Shown one piece after another: positions 43,518 through 53,800 of a stretch of DNA of 64,000 nt. The notes beneath the pieces are model-generated. The model was not told where the DNA came from. It did not search any database and worked only from the letters and a program-made list of their open reading frames with translations. Numbering within the stretch: the stretch's first letter is position 1; the number at the start of each line of letters is the position of its first letter. This DNA comes from Unio delphinus (Eukaryota > Mollusca > Bivalvia > Unionida > Unionidae). The position numbers were made by a program, and so were the translations under genes. The stretch spans positions 3,385,501 to 3,449,500 of the forward strand of contig JAQISU010000025.1 in assembly GCA_029339505.1 (NCBI GenBank), in the 5' to 3' direction.

Positions 43518-43913
43518 CTATTGTTTGTCTAATTCAGTGTTTGGTTCAATAATTACATCACTGGAAAATCTTTCGATATAGTCTTGCGGGGTTCTTATGA
43601 TTTTATCCTTGATGTTGTCAGGGTCAAGGGCTTTTTCAGGGTCATAATTTCTGATGGATTGTCCATTTTTTATTCTTTTATCATAATAACGCTTCAATTC
43701 CCTATATCGCTTACCACCACAATCAATACACAATTGTGATCTTCCCTTAACCCCAACCCCACATCGAATACAGGGTAACGGACCAAGACTTCCACGTCGA
43801 AAACTTTGCATATGATACCTACAGTATTCATTTTTTCTGCATGATTTGTTACACGGGGTTACATTTCCCATCATGAGCCATTTGCAGTGATTCATTATAC
43901 ATAAAACTTTCAT
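43518..43913 (-). CDS. Cys-rich zinc-binding protein
   Basis: 131 codons. Cys residues sit in two groups: Cys10, 21, 25, 31 with His34, and CIRCGVGVKGRSQLCIDCG (48, 51, 62, 65), a CX2C-X10-CX2C zinc ribbon. A basic helix (RYRELKRYYDKRIKN) and an acidic tail follow. Nucleic-acid binding is likely. It is divergently placed 24 bp from the polymerase start, so a shared regulator is possible. Confidence 0.65.
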   Translation of the reverse strand: MKVLCIMNHCKWLMMGNVTPCNKSCRKNEYCRYHMQSFRRGSLGPLPCIRCGVGVKGRSQLCIDCGGKRYRELKRYYDKRIKNGQSIRNYDPEKALDPDNIKDKIIRTPQDYIERFSSDVIIEPNTELDKQ

Positions 43914-43937
43914 TTAAATGTTTGTTTTTTATATAGC

Positions 43938-44370
43938 ATGAAGGAGTTCAAGAGATTGACTTCGAAAAATGCTAAATTCAATGCTGATAGAGAGTTCAAG
44001 AGATTATTGAAAATCAATCCTAGATTTAATCTCGATAGACCAAAAAAACGTCAAAAACGTCCAAGAGACGGAAACATGAAAGAGTTTAAGAGATTATTGA
44101 AAATCAATCCTAAATTTAATATCGATAAACCCAAAAAACGTCCAATAGACGGAAACAAACGTAACAAACGTCCAAGAGACGGAAACATGAAAGAGTTTAA
44201 GAGATTATTAAAAATCCATCCTAAATTTAATATCGATAAACCCAAAAAACGTAACAAACGTCCAATAGACGGAAATATGAAGGAGTTTAAGAGATTATTG
44301 AAAATCAATCCTAGATTTAATCGCGATAGACCCAAAAAACGTAACAAACGTCCAAGAGACGGAAACATGA
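43938..44370 (+). repeat. About 90-bp tandem repeats in the polymerase N-terminus
   Basis: Each unit encodes MKEFKRLLKIN-P-(R/K)-FN-x-D followed by (R/K)PKKR-(N/Q)-KRP-(R/I)-DGN. One partial and four near-complete units occur, the third carrying an extra PIDGNKR insert. DNA identity between units is very high, so the array is recent. Basic PKKRNKRP stretches resemble nuclear localisation signals. Confidence 0.9.
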
Positions 44371-47300
44371 GATCACCATGGAAGGATGCTCAATTCAATC
44401 TTGATATAGTTTCTAATACACCCAAGAATAAAATTCTTGATAGACCCATCAGAGACTGTTTTAATGAATTCAAGCGTGATGGAGCATCTTATTGTTGGTC
44501 AACATTTCGAATTGATGGTGTTGTTGACGCTACCATGAATGATGAAAAGGCAGCAGTGATCATTTCACGTCTTGGGGAAAAAAGTCATTTTTTCCGAATC
44601 AAACTCATTATCCGTGAGGATGGCAAATGGATTATTAGGGATAAATTTGAACCCATTCTCAGGGGCAAAAAAACTGTCACCGTGAATCAGGATTCAAAAC
44701 CGGGAATTTTGACTGGAATTGATAAACCCTACTACGAAAGATCTTATCCTGTCACAGCAGTTGTTTACGGGATCTATCCGCTCAATGAAAAACCTGATGT
44801 TTCAAAACTAGCACCCATGAAATATTCGACAGGGCTCAATTGTGTAGCAGAACGAATAATAGAACACTTCACAAATGCGTCCCGAGGAAATAAACTAACT
44901 GATCTAAGACGAAAAAAAATAACCGAGTGGGAGTTCACGGTAAAAGAGCATGGGGCAACAATTCAGGATATAACTAAATTAGAAAAATCATTAAGATTTC
45001 CAATATCGGTAAGGACAATCACCGGAGAAGTATTATACGAATCGAAATATAAATCACAGGGAGCCCCCATTGAAATTATTGATCATAACGCGCACGCTTG
45101 GTCATCTGCAGTAACAATATTTCCACGGGATAGAACCGTAAAATATCTATCCCAAACCGAAGAGTTTTTTTCAGAGCAGAAATTATTTGATGCTATTTAC
45201 CATTTGAGTAAAAACGATCCTGTGTCAGTGTGGCTATTTCATAGTAATTCAGACGAAGAATGCAGATTTGATCAGTTTGTAAGGCCTAACGGAGAATTAT
45301 ACCGTACTGAAGAACTGCAGAATCAAATGAAACAACTAGCTAGTGAGTTTTCTGAGGGGGAAATCGAAGATCAATTATTAGCAAACTGTTTCACAGTACC
45401 ATCCATTGCAGCACATTTTGCTAGAAAGAAAAACGCGTGGAAACCAACACGAAGTGAGTTTTTATCAGATGTCAAATTGTCCTGTCTTGAATACGGCCAC
45501 GGCGGATTATAGAACACAAAATACACCGCTGATACCGTTATTTCAGTTGATATGATTGCGTGTTATCCAGGAAGTTTTCTTGGGTATGGAGAGTGTGAGA
45601 AATATTTCAAACGATTTGGACACCCTACACACGAAATGACCCGTGTTGCTATTAATGGACCACTTCCTGATTTTGATTTAACCGGATTCGCTTGTGTGGT
45701 ATCATTTGAAATGGCTGAAGGACTTCATCCGTGTAGTTATCTTTGGATTGGTAAACACATGTCTGAAAAACACTGGATGCCAATAGTGCTGTTACGGTAT
45801 ATGCTTGATTGTAAGATGTTAAAATCATTAATTGTCAGTGAAGCAATTATATCCTATCGGGCACATAAATCAGTCTGGTTACCACAACCTGATCTAGAAA
45901 AAATAATTAGCGAAGAGCGAAAACTGTTTCCTGATCTTAATGAACAACAAATCATGGATTGGTCCAGACAGTTATTTGAAATCAGAAACAATGAAGCAAA
46001 AAATCTTGGACGAAGAATAATCGGTAAATTTACCCAAGGTGGCAAAGATGATAATACGAAATATTCTTCACGATTGATTATAGACAACGCTGAATACGAT
46101 TTTGTAATGGCGGATTTAACGAATAAGGGCCTATATGTCAATCGTAAGGACGCATTTATGTCCGATGGAACCAAATTGGGTACAATTGTTACCTACAATG
46201 ATGGATACCATCCGCAGTACACACATTTGAGAGCTTCTATGCTTGGTTATGCTTCTATCAATCTGTTTTCAATGATCAATAGATTTCCTACCACCGCAGT
46301 TAGAGTTGCTACTGACTCATTTTACATAAATAGCAAAATGGCTGATTTTAAGGCTACTGGCAACGAGAAATGGGGATCATGGAGAATTAAGAAAGAAATG
46401 ATTCATGATTATATTCAATCAGCAGATGTTACCATTGAAAATAATTACTTAGAAAGCAATCAGTGTTCAGAATTTTCTAGTGCACCACCGATTTCTGATC
46501 CAATATGCCTGTATAAAACAGTTTATTTAAACGGCTGTGGTGGGTCAGGAAAAACAACCCGGGCAATTGAGTTATTCCGTAGAAAAAATCCTACGGATTT
46601 TCACGCTAGCGTTTCTAACATGATTGTGCTAACACCGACTCACAGACTTGCAAGAGAAATGATACAGAGAGGGGTAAATGCCTGCACTTATCACAGCTTT
46701 TTCCGATGGAAGGGAGATAAATGGACTCCTGAGCGCATGGGAGAGAAATTTATTCCTGAAATTATCATTTGGGATGAAATAGACACAGTGTCCGAAGATG
46801 TCTTAAAAATATTTCTTGAGTGGTTGTTATTGAAGAATACAAAAGTCGTCATGTGCGGTGATCACGGGCAACCACCACCATTTGTCGGTGCATCCCCCCA
46901 TGAATGGCTAAAGGGTTTTGTAGACTATTATGAAGAAATTGATACTGATCATAGATCACTTGATAATGAATTAAAAGAATTGAAAGAAACTAATTAGATT
47001 ACAACCGGATAGAATCCAGTGTGAAATAACCCGTGAAATAATTTCGGAAACTCCCATGAATGAGTTTTGGGAAGCGTGGAGACCAAATGATTTAATCATT
47101 GCAAGTAGAAAAATAGTCAGGGACACACTTCAGATGAAGTTATTTGAATTGCATAAACAAAAATTTGCAACACTTCCAGTACCGTTATGTTATAGGCCAT
47201 CGGATACGCGAAAACAGAATATTGAAGTTGATATTCCAGGACAAAGTGAAAAACAGAATTTAGTATTAAATGATATTGTGCTGGTTGATATCAATGTCGT

Positions 47301-47819
47301 TGAAGATGCATTGCGTGCTAATAAATCCCCGTGGACGCTAGGATACGCAGCAACAATACACTCTTCACAGGGATTGACTATATCGGATACAGTTGTTTGG
47401 ATGGTGGATAATCGCATAGAATGGTCGAATTTAGTCTATCTTTCAGTATCCAGAGTACGAAAAATAAATCAACTTCGAAGAATTGTCCTGACAGAGTCAG
47501 GCGATGATGAAATCATTGGTGGCGATGATGAAATCATTGGCAATGATAATGATATTATTGATAAAAAACTCTCCGGTTACAAACAACAGGACAAAAAAAA
47601 AAACAAAGAGAATTTGATATTGATGCTGAATTAATAATCACTTTGAAGCAACAACAAAATAATCACTGCGCAAGTTGCAATTGTATAATGCGTTGGCAGT
47701 ATTTGGATAAGGATCCTCGCCAATTCACCGTAGACAGAAAAAATAACAATCTCGGTCATGTCAGAAATAATGTGATGTTGACTTGTCTTGAGTGTAATAG
47801 ACGCAAGGGTGCTAGTTAA
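43938..47819 (+). pseudogene. DNA polymerase B-SF1 helicase-HNH fusion, broken at three points
   Basis: Open pieces are 43938-45512, 45552-46997 and 47056-47634, with a terminal piece to 47819. Residues 1-145 are about five basic repeats. The polymerase palm follows: motif A in SVDMIACYPGSFLG (about 45543-45585), a QYTHLRASMLGYASINLFS segment, and motif C with Thr-Asp in VATDSFYI (about 46305-46328). The helicase has Walker A GCGGSGKTT (46534-46560), Walker B IIWDEID (about 46766), CGDHGQPPP, IHSSQGLTI and SVSRVRK, a Pif1/RecD-like SF1 set. The last 70 codons form an HNH-like Cys4 module (CASCNCIM, FTVDRKNN, CLECNRRKG). Breaks are a TAG at 45510-45512 in the same frame as both neighbours, a frame change near 46985-46996, and one in an A-rich run near 47595-47602. 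It would replicate the element. The end overlaps the integrase end by 8 bp. Confidence 0.9.
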
Positions 47820-48756
47820 GACCATGCGGTGGCAATTGAGTATCCTCGGGTATCACTTGTAGTTGTTGTCTAGTAAACCCACGCTGAGGGGCAGTTGAAT
47901 CCAGTTTATAGATTGGAAGTCTACCCGTAGATCGTGTTATACTAGATATCTTATGCGTAGTGACGCTCCAAATAGGATCAGTAGCCCTTTTTGTACCACC
48001 CTCAAGCTCTCCTGGTTCATATAAATACCTCATAATGACATTACTACCCAGAATTGGTTCTTTGAAATCTTTTTGTGGTTTTTCAGGTATCGACTTTTTT
48101 TTAATCGCGTTGATAGGTTTCATGTTGATGGTTCTAGTAATCTCGTTATTCAGTGCGGTAACTACACCTGGTAATCTCTTCACCCATTCACGGGATCTTT
48201 TTTCTTGGATGAATTCTTTTGCATATTGATATCCAAATAACCGCTCAGCAAGAATCCGATTAAATCGTTCTACAATGGCCTGATCACGATGCAGTGCAGT
48301 ATGCCCTCGTCTGATAGCGACATTGTGATATTTCATTGTAGATAACACTGCACCCTGAAATTCCTTGCCCGGGTCAACTTGTAACAGATTTGGCCAGTGC
48401 AGAGGGCTCCTTCGATAAATCCTTTCAAATGCAGAAGCCACTTCAGTGGCCGATTTTGTTTTTAACGGTTCTGCTTCTTTGTATCGACTTGCAATATCAA
48501 CTACAGTTAACGCATATTTGTAACCACGATCATGTGGCAGAAATAATAGATCAGCCTGATGAACTTCATTAGGAAAGGTCACATCAAAATGCGAGAATTG
48601 AATTTGTTTAGGCGGTGGTAGATAAATTTGCCATAGTGCCTGTTTGGATAACCAATGAGCCGCAGTGGTTTTTTTCACTTTTGCAGCACTAGCGAGTTTA
48701 CTGATTGCAGCGTTACCCTTCCAGTATCCTCTTGGGGAATAATAAATAGATTCCAT
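47812..48756 (-). CDS. Polinton integrase (DDE, retroviral type)
   Basis: 314 residues from the Met at 48756. A Met seven codons upstream (48777) would overlap the PLA2 stop at 48764. An N-terminal helical, Lys-rich region (YWKGNAAISKLASAAKVKKT) is followed by the catalytic core with Asp69 (VHQADLLFLP), Asp128 (LLQVDPGKEF) and Glu163 (DQAIVERFNRIL), 35 residues after Asp128. The C-terminus is beta-rich and chromodomain/SH3-like (DPIWSVTTHKISSITRSTG, LPIYKLD). It inserts the element into new sites, making the short duplication seen at the ends. Intact frame; a good mark that the element moved recently. Confidence 0.95.
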   Translation of the reverse strand: MESIYYSPRGYWKGNAAISKLASAAKVKKTTAAHWLSKQALWQIYLPPPKQIQFSHFDVTFPNEVHQADLLFLPHDRGYKYALTVVDIASRYKEAEPLKTKSATEVASAFERIYRRSPLHWPNLLQVDPGKEFQGAVLSTMKYHNVAIRRGHTALHRDQAIVERFNRILAERLFGYQYAKEFIQEKRSREWVKRLPGVVTALNNEITRTINMKPINAIKKKSIPEKPQKDFKEPILGSNVIMRYLYEPGELEGGTKRATDPIWSVTTHKISSITRSTGRLPIYKLDSTAPQRGFTRQQLQVIPEDTQLPPHGLN

Positions 48757-48763
48757 GTTGTTA

Positions 48764-49293
48764 TTAATTACCAGCACCTAACATCAATTTACTTTTCATA
48801 GCCGATTTTATCAAAAATGAAGCCAATTTTTCTTTGAAGGATTTATCAGGAATGGCATTCAACGCATGAATTAATTTCACATCTGCTAGATGCCTGTGTT
48901 GCAAATTGCTACTTTTATAAGCAACATCATGAAGGTGACAGGCCTTATCAATAGCGTTTATTGGTTCCTCACCGGGTCGGGGCTGATTTTGATCATTGAG
49001 TCTGATATCAAGTCTTGTTCCCGGTCCACAATAACTATACCCTGGAAGGTGTTTTTCTCCGGGGTATTTCCCCCATGGGGTTCCAGGGAGTTTTGCTAAT
49101 TTGGCAGCGATATCACCTCCTCGTTTTTTTTTAAAGGTTCCTTGGGTTCCTTGGGTTTAGAAACAAATCTAAATTTCTTTGTACTACACTGTACGCATTT
49201 ACCAGAAAGCGCTGATCGCTTATTTTTAGTTGTAATCGTCGTCAAGTCATCTGTGCCAGTACGCGCCTTACACTTCACGCAATATAGATCCAT
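48764..49293 (-). pseudogene. Zinc-ribbon + phospholipase A2-like protein, frameshifted
   Basis: From ATG 49293, a four-Cys ribbon (MDLYCVKCKART, GKCVQCSTKKF), of the DUF5679-like kind, leads into a KEPKEPLKK linker. At the nine-base A run (T9 on the plus strand, 49124-49132) the frame shifts. The other frame runs open from there to TAA at 48764-48766 and encodes a PLA2 domain with the Ca-binding loop YSYCGPGTRLD, PGEEPINAID, and the catalytic helix CHLHDVAYK (His-Asp and Tyr). This is the parvovirus-VP1/Polinton type, used for membrane breach during entry. I infer one gene split by a single-base indel. It is divergently paired with the ATPase, 5 bp apart. Confidence 0.85.
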
Positions 49294-49298
49294 AATTT

Positions 49299-49970
49299 AT
49301 GTATAGAGATATGAATATAATTGATTTTTCAGCGACTAAAACAAGAGAACCAGTGAAGCATCATGCAGCGCTACCAAACTCTATCCGCGCAATTATAATC
49401 GGACCATCTGGATCCGGTAAAACGCAATTGTTGCTCAATTTAATAATGAGATGGATGAAGTGGGATAAGTTGTATTTAATTGCCCCTAGCGTAGATGATC
49501 AACGATGCTATGAAGTGCTAAAAGATTTTAATGAAAACGCTTCAGAGATTGCCGGCGAGGATGTTATTGAATTTATAACCGATATTGACGAGGCGCCATC
49601 CGTGAATGACCTCGATGGAAGTATCAACAATTTAGTTGTATACGACGATGTCATGTTAGATAATCAAAAAAATCCTGCTAGAATATTTTCCAGAGGCAGG
49701 CATAAAAACACGGATGTGATCTATGTCACTCAACGCTACACTCAGATTCCAAAAGTGATTAGAGATAACTGCAATATGCATGCTGTATTCAACGGCGTTG
49801 ATACACATACGCTACGAAATATTTGGCAGACATGGTGCTCTGATATGGACTTCAATCAATTTAGAAATTTCTTTAGTCATGCTCAGTCTGCCCCACACGG
49901 ATTTGTAACAATAAATTTACATGACCCTCGAACACGATATCGTATCGGACTGGATCAAATATTCGGTTAA
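49299..49970 (+). CDS. Genome-packaging ATPase (FtsK/HerA, A32-like)
   Basis: 223 codons from ATG 49299. The Met at 49311 (MNIIDFSATK) is an equally good start and leaves more room from the divergent gene. Walker A is GPSGSGKT (residues 35-42). Walker B is LVVYDD (112-117). A sensor-like Gln follows in YVTQRYTQ, then HAVFNGVDTHTLR and a C-terminal HDPRTRYRIG. It pumps DNA into the capsid. The last 13 codons lie inside the right TIR, so the left TIR carries an antisense scrap of this gene. Frame intact. A diverged fossil of its C-terminus lies at 22900-23082. Confidence 0.94.
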   Translation: MYRDMNIIDFSATKTREPVKHHAALPNSIRAIIIGPSGSGKTQLLLNLIMRWMKWDKLYLIAPSVDDQRCYEVLKDFNENASEIAGEDVIEFITDIDEAPSVNDLDGSINNLVVYDDVMLDNQKNPARIFSRGRHKNTDVIYVTQRYTQIPKVIRDNCNMHAVFNGVDTHTLRNIWQTWCSDMDFNQFRNFFSHAQSAPHGFVTINLHDPRTRYRIGLDQIFG

Positions 49971-50196
49971 CCCCAACTGAAAGTTCTAGTGAGTGACAAC
50001 GACGTTGTAGTCCCTTTTTCCCAAAAATCGATGGAGGATTTCATTAATTTCATTGATTTTTTCATATTTTTTTTTGGACCTAATCCATGATTCACACACA
50101 CATTAGGGCCCTGATGTCACTGGTTTCATTGTTTTTAAGCGTGATTTCAGTGAAAACTTGTCTAAAAATGTTGTCTGATTCGCCCCTTCTGCTGCT
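49930..50196 (-). repeat. Right terminal inverted repeat (about 267 bp)
   Basis: Reverse-complement match to 35134-35403, ending ...CGCCCCTTCTGCTGCT at 50196. The A-rich inner part (TCGATGGAGGATTTCATTAA, CATATTTTTTTTTGGACC) is shared. It contains the ATPase stop codon. Confidence 0.95.
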
Positions 50197-50201
50197 AAGA
50201 C
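50197..50201 (+). repeat. Polinton target-site duplication, right (AAGAC)
   Basis: Matches 35129-35133. LINE-A ORF1 resumes with CGATGT (Arg-Cys), supplying the missing last Cys of the first knuckle. Confidence 0.85.
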
Positions 50202-50778
50202 CGATGTTCCAGAGTCAAGGTCTGTGGCCGATGCGGAAACCACTCTCATCAGGAAGCTGATTGTAGAGCAACTCCGCACTGTGTCAACTGTGGCAAAGAG
50301 CATCACGCCAATTCTAAGGATTGTGATACATGGAAACAGGAGAAGGAAATTCAGAGAGTAAAGTTTTCCTCCAACATACCCTACCCAGAGGCCAGAAAAC
50401 TTGTCCAGGCAAAAACATCCCTTCCTGGCCCATCCTTCTCCACAGTTGTGAAACACAACCCCAAAATCAACAGGGACGCACAAACACAGACAGATCAGCC
50501 CGATTCAACAAGTGCCAACATCCCTAATTACCAACCACAGAAAAGCACAGCATCAACTCAGACAACATTTAATAACAACCCACCACCAAAAGCTCCAAAA
50601 AATAAACAAAAAACAACAAACAAATAAGCAGCAAAAGGGGTCAGATGACCCCATTAAACTTTACAATATGTTTGGAGAACTTGAGAGTATGGATGCAGAA
50701 GAAACTGATCCATGTACTCAAGGTTCCTCCAACCCTAGCAAAACCAAATATACTCCCGTACTTCCTCCAGACAAATAA
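50202..50778 (+). pseudogene. LINE-A ORF1, 3' part
   Basis: Resumes with the Cys that completes the first knuckle, then two more knuckles, CGRCGNHSHQEADC and CVNCGKEHHANSKDC. A Pro/Gln/Thr-rich tail follows, with TAA at 50625-50627. A frame change in the A-rich run just before would carry it on to 50778 (ELESMDAEETDPCTQ), a segment also kept in copy 2. The longer end is therefore probably the real one, with a break at about 50600. Confidence 0.8.
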
Positions 50779-50838
50779 CAACACATTTTCTCCGCGAATA
50801 GTCTTAACTAGATCCAGAATCTCCAGCATAACTTTATA

Positions 50839-53800
50839 ATGAAGAACACCATCATACAATGGAACTGTCGAGGACTTAAAGCAAACTACAATGATATTCT
50901 TCTGCTTTTAAATGAACATGATCCTGCTGTACTATGTTTACAGGAAACATTCCTGAAAGACAGAGATAAAATTACATTTAAAAACTTTTCCCTATTCAAC
51001 AAGTACTTTCAAAACGTTGACAAGGCCTCAGGAGGAGTCTCTGTTGTTGTGAACAAAAGAGCCCTGCACAGAGTCATTCCTTTAAATACAAATTTACAAG
51101 CTATTGCTGTAAGTGTCACTTTACATCGAGTGATTACTTTTTGTTCCATTTACTTACCACCAAACGCCAAACTAGTACCAAATGATTTAGACAATATTGT
51201 TCAACAACTTCCCACACCCTTCGTTCTACTCGGGGATTTTAATGCCCATAACATTCTATGGGGATCGAATCACATAAACGACAGAGGCCATAAAATAGAA
51301 GATTTCATTTCTAGACACGATCTGCGTCTATATAATACCAACTCACCGACATATTTACACCCAGGAACGGGTACGTACACGTCCATTGATTTGACAATTT
51401 GCTCTCCTTCATTGCTTTTGGACTATGAATGGAAGGTCGCTGATGACCTTCACAGCAGTGATCATTTCCCAATCATTCTTGAAAATAACTCTAAAATTGA
51501 TGACTCAATTCCACAATGGAATATAAGGAAAGCCGACTGGGCTTCCTTTGAAACACTATGTCAAACTAGACTAAATAATAATACATTATTCAACGCTGTT
51601 AATCCTATACAGCATTTTACTTCAATTCTAATCTCAATTGCAGATGAATCTATTCCTAACTCCTCGTCGAACAGTAAAAAACCGCAAAAACCTTGGATAA
51701 CCAAGGAATGCAAAGAAGCCATTAGACAACGCCGAGAAGCATTAAAACAATTCAACACTCGTCCTACGCCCGAAAATTTAAACAAATATCGAATTGCGCG
51801 GGCTAAAACTCGACGCACAATCAAAGATTGTAAACGTACATCCTGGAAGAAATATGTTTCTACTATAAACTCTCGTACCTCAATGAAACAAGTTTGGGAT
51901 ACTATTCGCAAAATAAATGGAAAGAGGAAACATAATTCTATTCGACAACGGAAAACAAACAATAACAATTTTAGTTCGAAACGTGACATAGCAAATATTC
52001 TTGACGACAATTTCTCAAAAAACTCATCATCATCTAATTATTCAGAAACCTTTCGAAGATTAAAATATCAAAAAGAAAAGTCACGTTTAAAGTTCACATC
52101 TAACAACTCTGAAAGCTATAACCAGCTGTTTTCTTTATTGGAACTTAGGGAGGCTTTAGACAAGGCCCATGATACATCAGCTGGGCCTGACGAAGTACAT
52201 TACCAGTTTTTGAAACACCTCCCAGAATCTTCTCTGACATTACTTCTGAAAATCTTCAATTATTTATGGATTGCTGGTATTGTACCTAAGAACTGGAGAG
52301 AAGCAATAGTAATACCGATTCCCAAACCAGGCAAAGACATCGAAGATCCTAACAACTATCGGCCCATTGCACTGACAAGCTGCGTGTGCAAAACAATGGA
52401 ACGAATGATTAATTCTAGGCTTATATGGTACTTGGAAAGTTACAATTTAATATCTCCTTTTCAAAGTGGCTTCCCTTCTGGTCGTAGTACAAACGATCAT
52501 CTGGTTAGACTGGAAACATTTATTCGTGATGCATTTATCAAGAAAGAACATTTAGTAGCAGTCTTCTTTGATTTAGAAAAGGCCTATGACACAAGATGAA
52601 AGTATGGGATACTAAATGACCTGCACGATCTAGGCCTAAAAGGCCGTCTGCCTTCTTTCATTTCCAGTTTTCTCTCCGACAGAGAATTCAAAGTACGAGT
52701 GGGCTCTACCCTCTCCGATATGCACCAGCAAGAGATGGGTGTGCCCCAGGGCAGTATTCTATCTGTGACGCTATTTAATATCAAAATCAGAAGCATCACC
52801 AAGTGCTTAGCTCCCGGTGTGGATTGCTCTTTATATGTAGACGATTTTTTAATTTGTTATCGATCAAAGCACATGCGTACAATTGAAAGGCAACTCCAGC
52901 AAAATATCAGTAAGATCCAAAGTTGGGCCAGTAATAACGGTTTCAAATTTTCTAAATCGAAAACAGTATGCATGCATTTCTGTCAATTGCGAAGACATCA
53001 TGATGACCCTAAACTCACGCTGGATGGCACACTTATTCCAGTCGTCGAAGAAACTAAATTTTAGGGTATTATCTTCGACAGAAAGCTGACTTTTATACCA
53101 CACATAAAGAATATAAAAGCTAAATGCTTAAAAGCTTTAAATCTACTTAAAGTAATTGCGCACACTGACTGGGGTGCTGATAAAAAAATTCTCCTTAATT
53201 TGTATAGAACATTTATTCGCTCAATACTAGACTATGGATTCATTGTTTATGGTTCAGCTAGGAAGTCCTATTTGAAAATGCTTGATCCAATTCATCACCA
53301 GGGAATAAGACTCGCTCTAGGAGCATTTAAGACATCTCCATGTGAAAGCCTTCTCGCGGAAGCGAATGAACCACCTTTATTGCATCGCAGAGAAATGATT
53401 TCTGCACAATACGCTCTTAAGTTAAGATCAAACCCTCGGAACCCTGCTTTTTCGGCTGTTTTTCAAACAAAATACAAACCTTTATATGGTAATAAACCAA
53501 ATGCCATACCTTCATTTGGCATTAGAATATCATCCAGCCTTGACAATATCAAAAGTAATCTCTCCACAGTTCAGAAAACGTTTGTCTCGAAAACACCACC
53601 TTGGCTCCTTAAGCAACCCAAAGTGATTTTTACGTTACATGATGGGAATAAATCTGAGACCAACCCTGTCATATTCCTGAACTCTTATCATGAACTTCTC
53701 AACGATTTTACAAATTACACTAAATTTTATACTGATGGATCAAAGGTTGATGAAAAGGCTGCTGCAGCCTTTGTTAGTGGCAAGCACATAACCAAAGTGC

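Larger units (their letters stand above)
35134..50196. mobile_element. Polinton/Maverick element, 15,063 bp
   Basis: Bounded by inverted repeats starting AGCAGCAGAAGGGGCGAATC and ending with their complement ...CTGCTGCT, which fits the AG-type terminus described for Polintons. It encodes the hallmark set: protein-primed-type DNA polymerase B, retroviral-type integrase, packaging ATPase and adenain-like protease, plus major capsid and penton-like proteins. It also carries a helicase and HNH fused to the polymerase, a separate HNH nuclease and a PLA2. It lies inside LINE-A ORF1. Capsid-side genes run leftward, and polymerase and ATPase run rightward. Open frames for most virion genes suggest recent insertion. 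The polymerase gene is broken at three places. Confidence 0.96.

Noticed and set aside
44051..44368. 105-codon minus-strand frame with repeats
   Set aside because: Antisense shadow of the polymerase N-terminal repeats.
35134..50196. Virophage, polinton-like virus or nucleocytoplasmic giant-virus fragment
   Set aside because: Paired TIRs, target duplication, retroviral-type integrase, adenain-like protease and size all fit a Polinton better.
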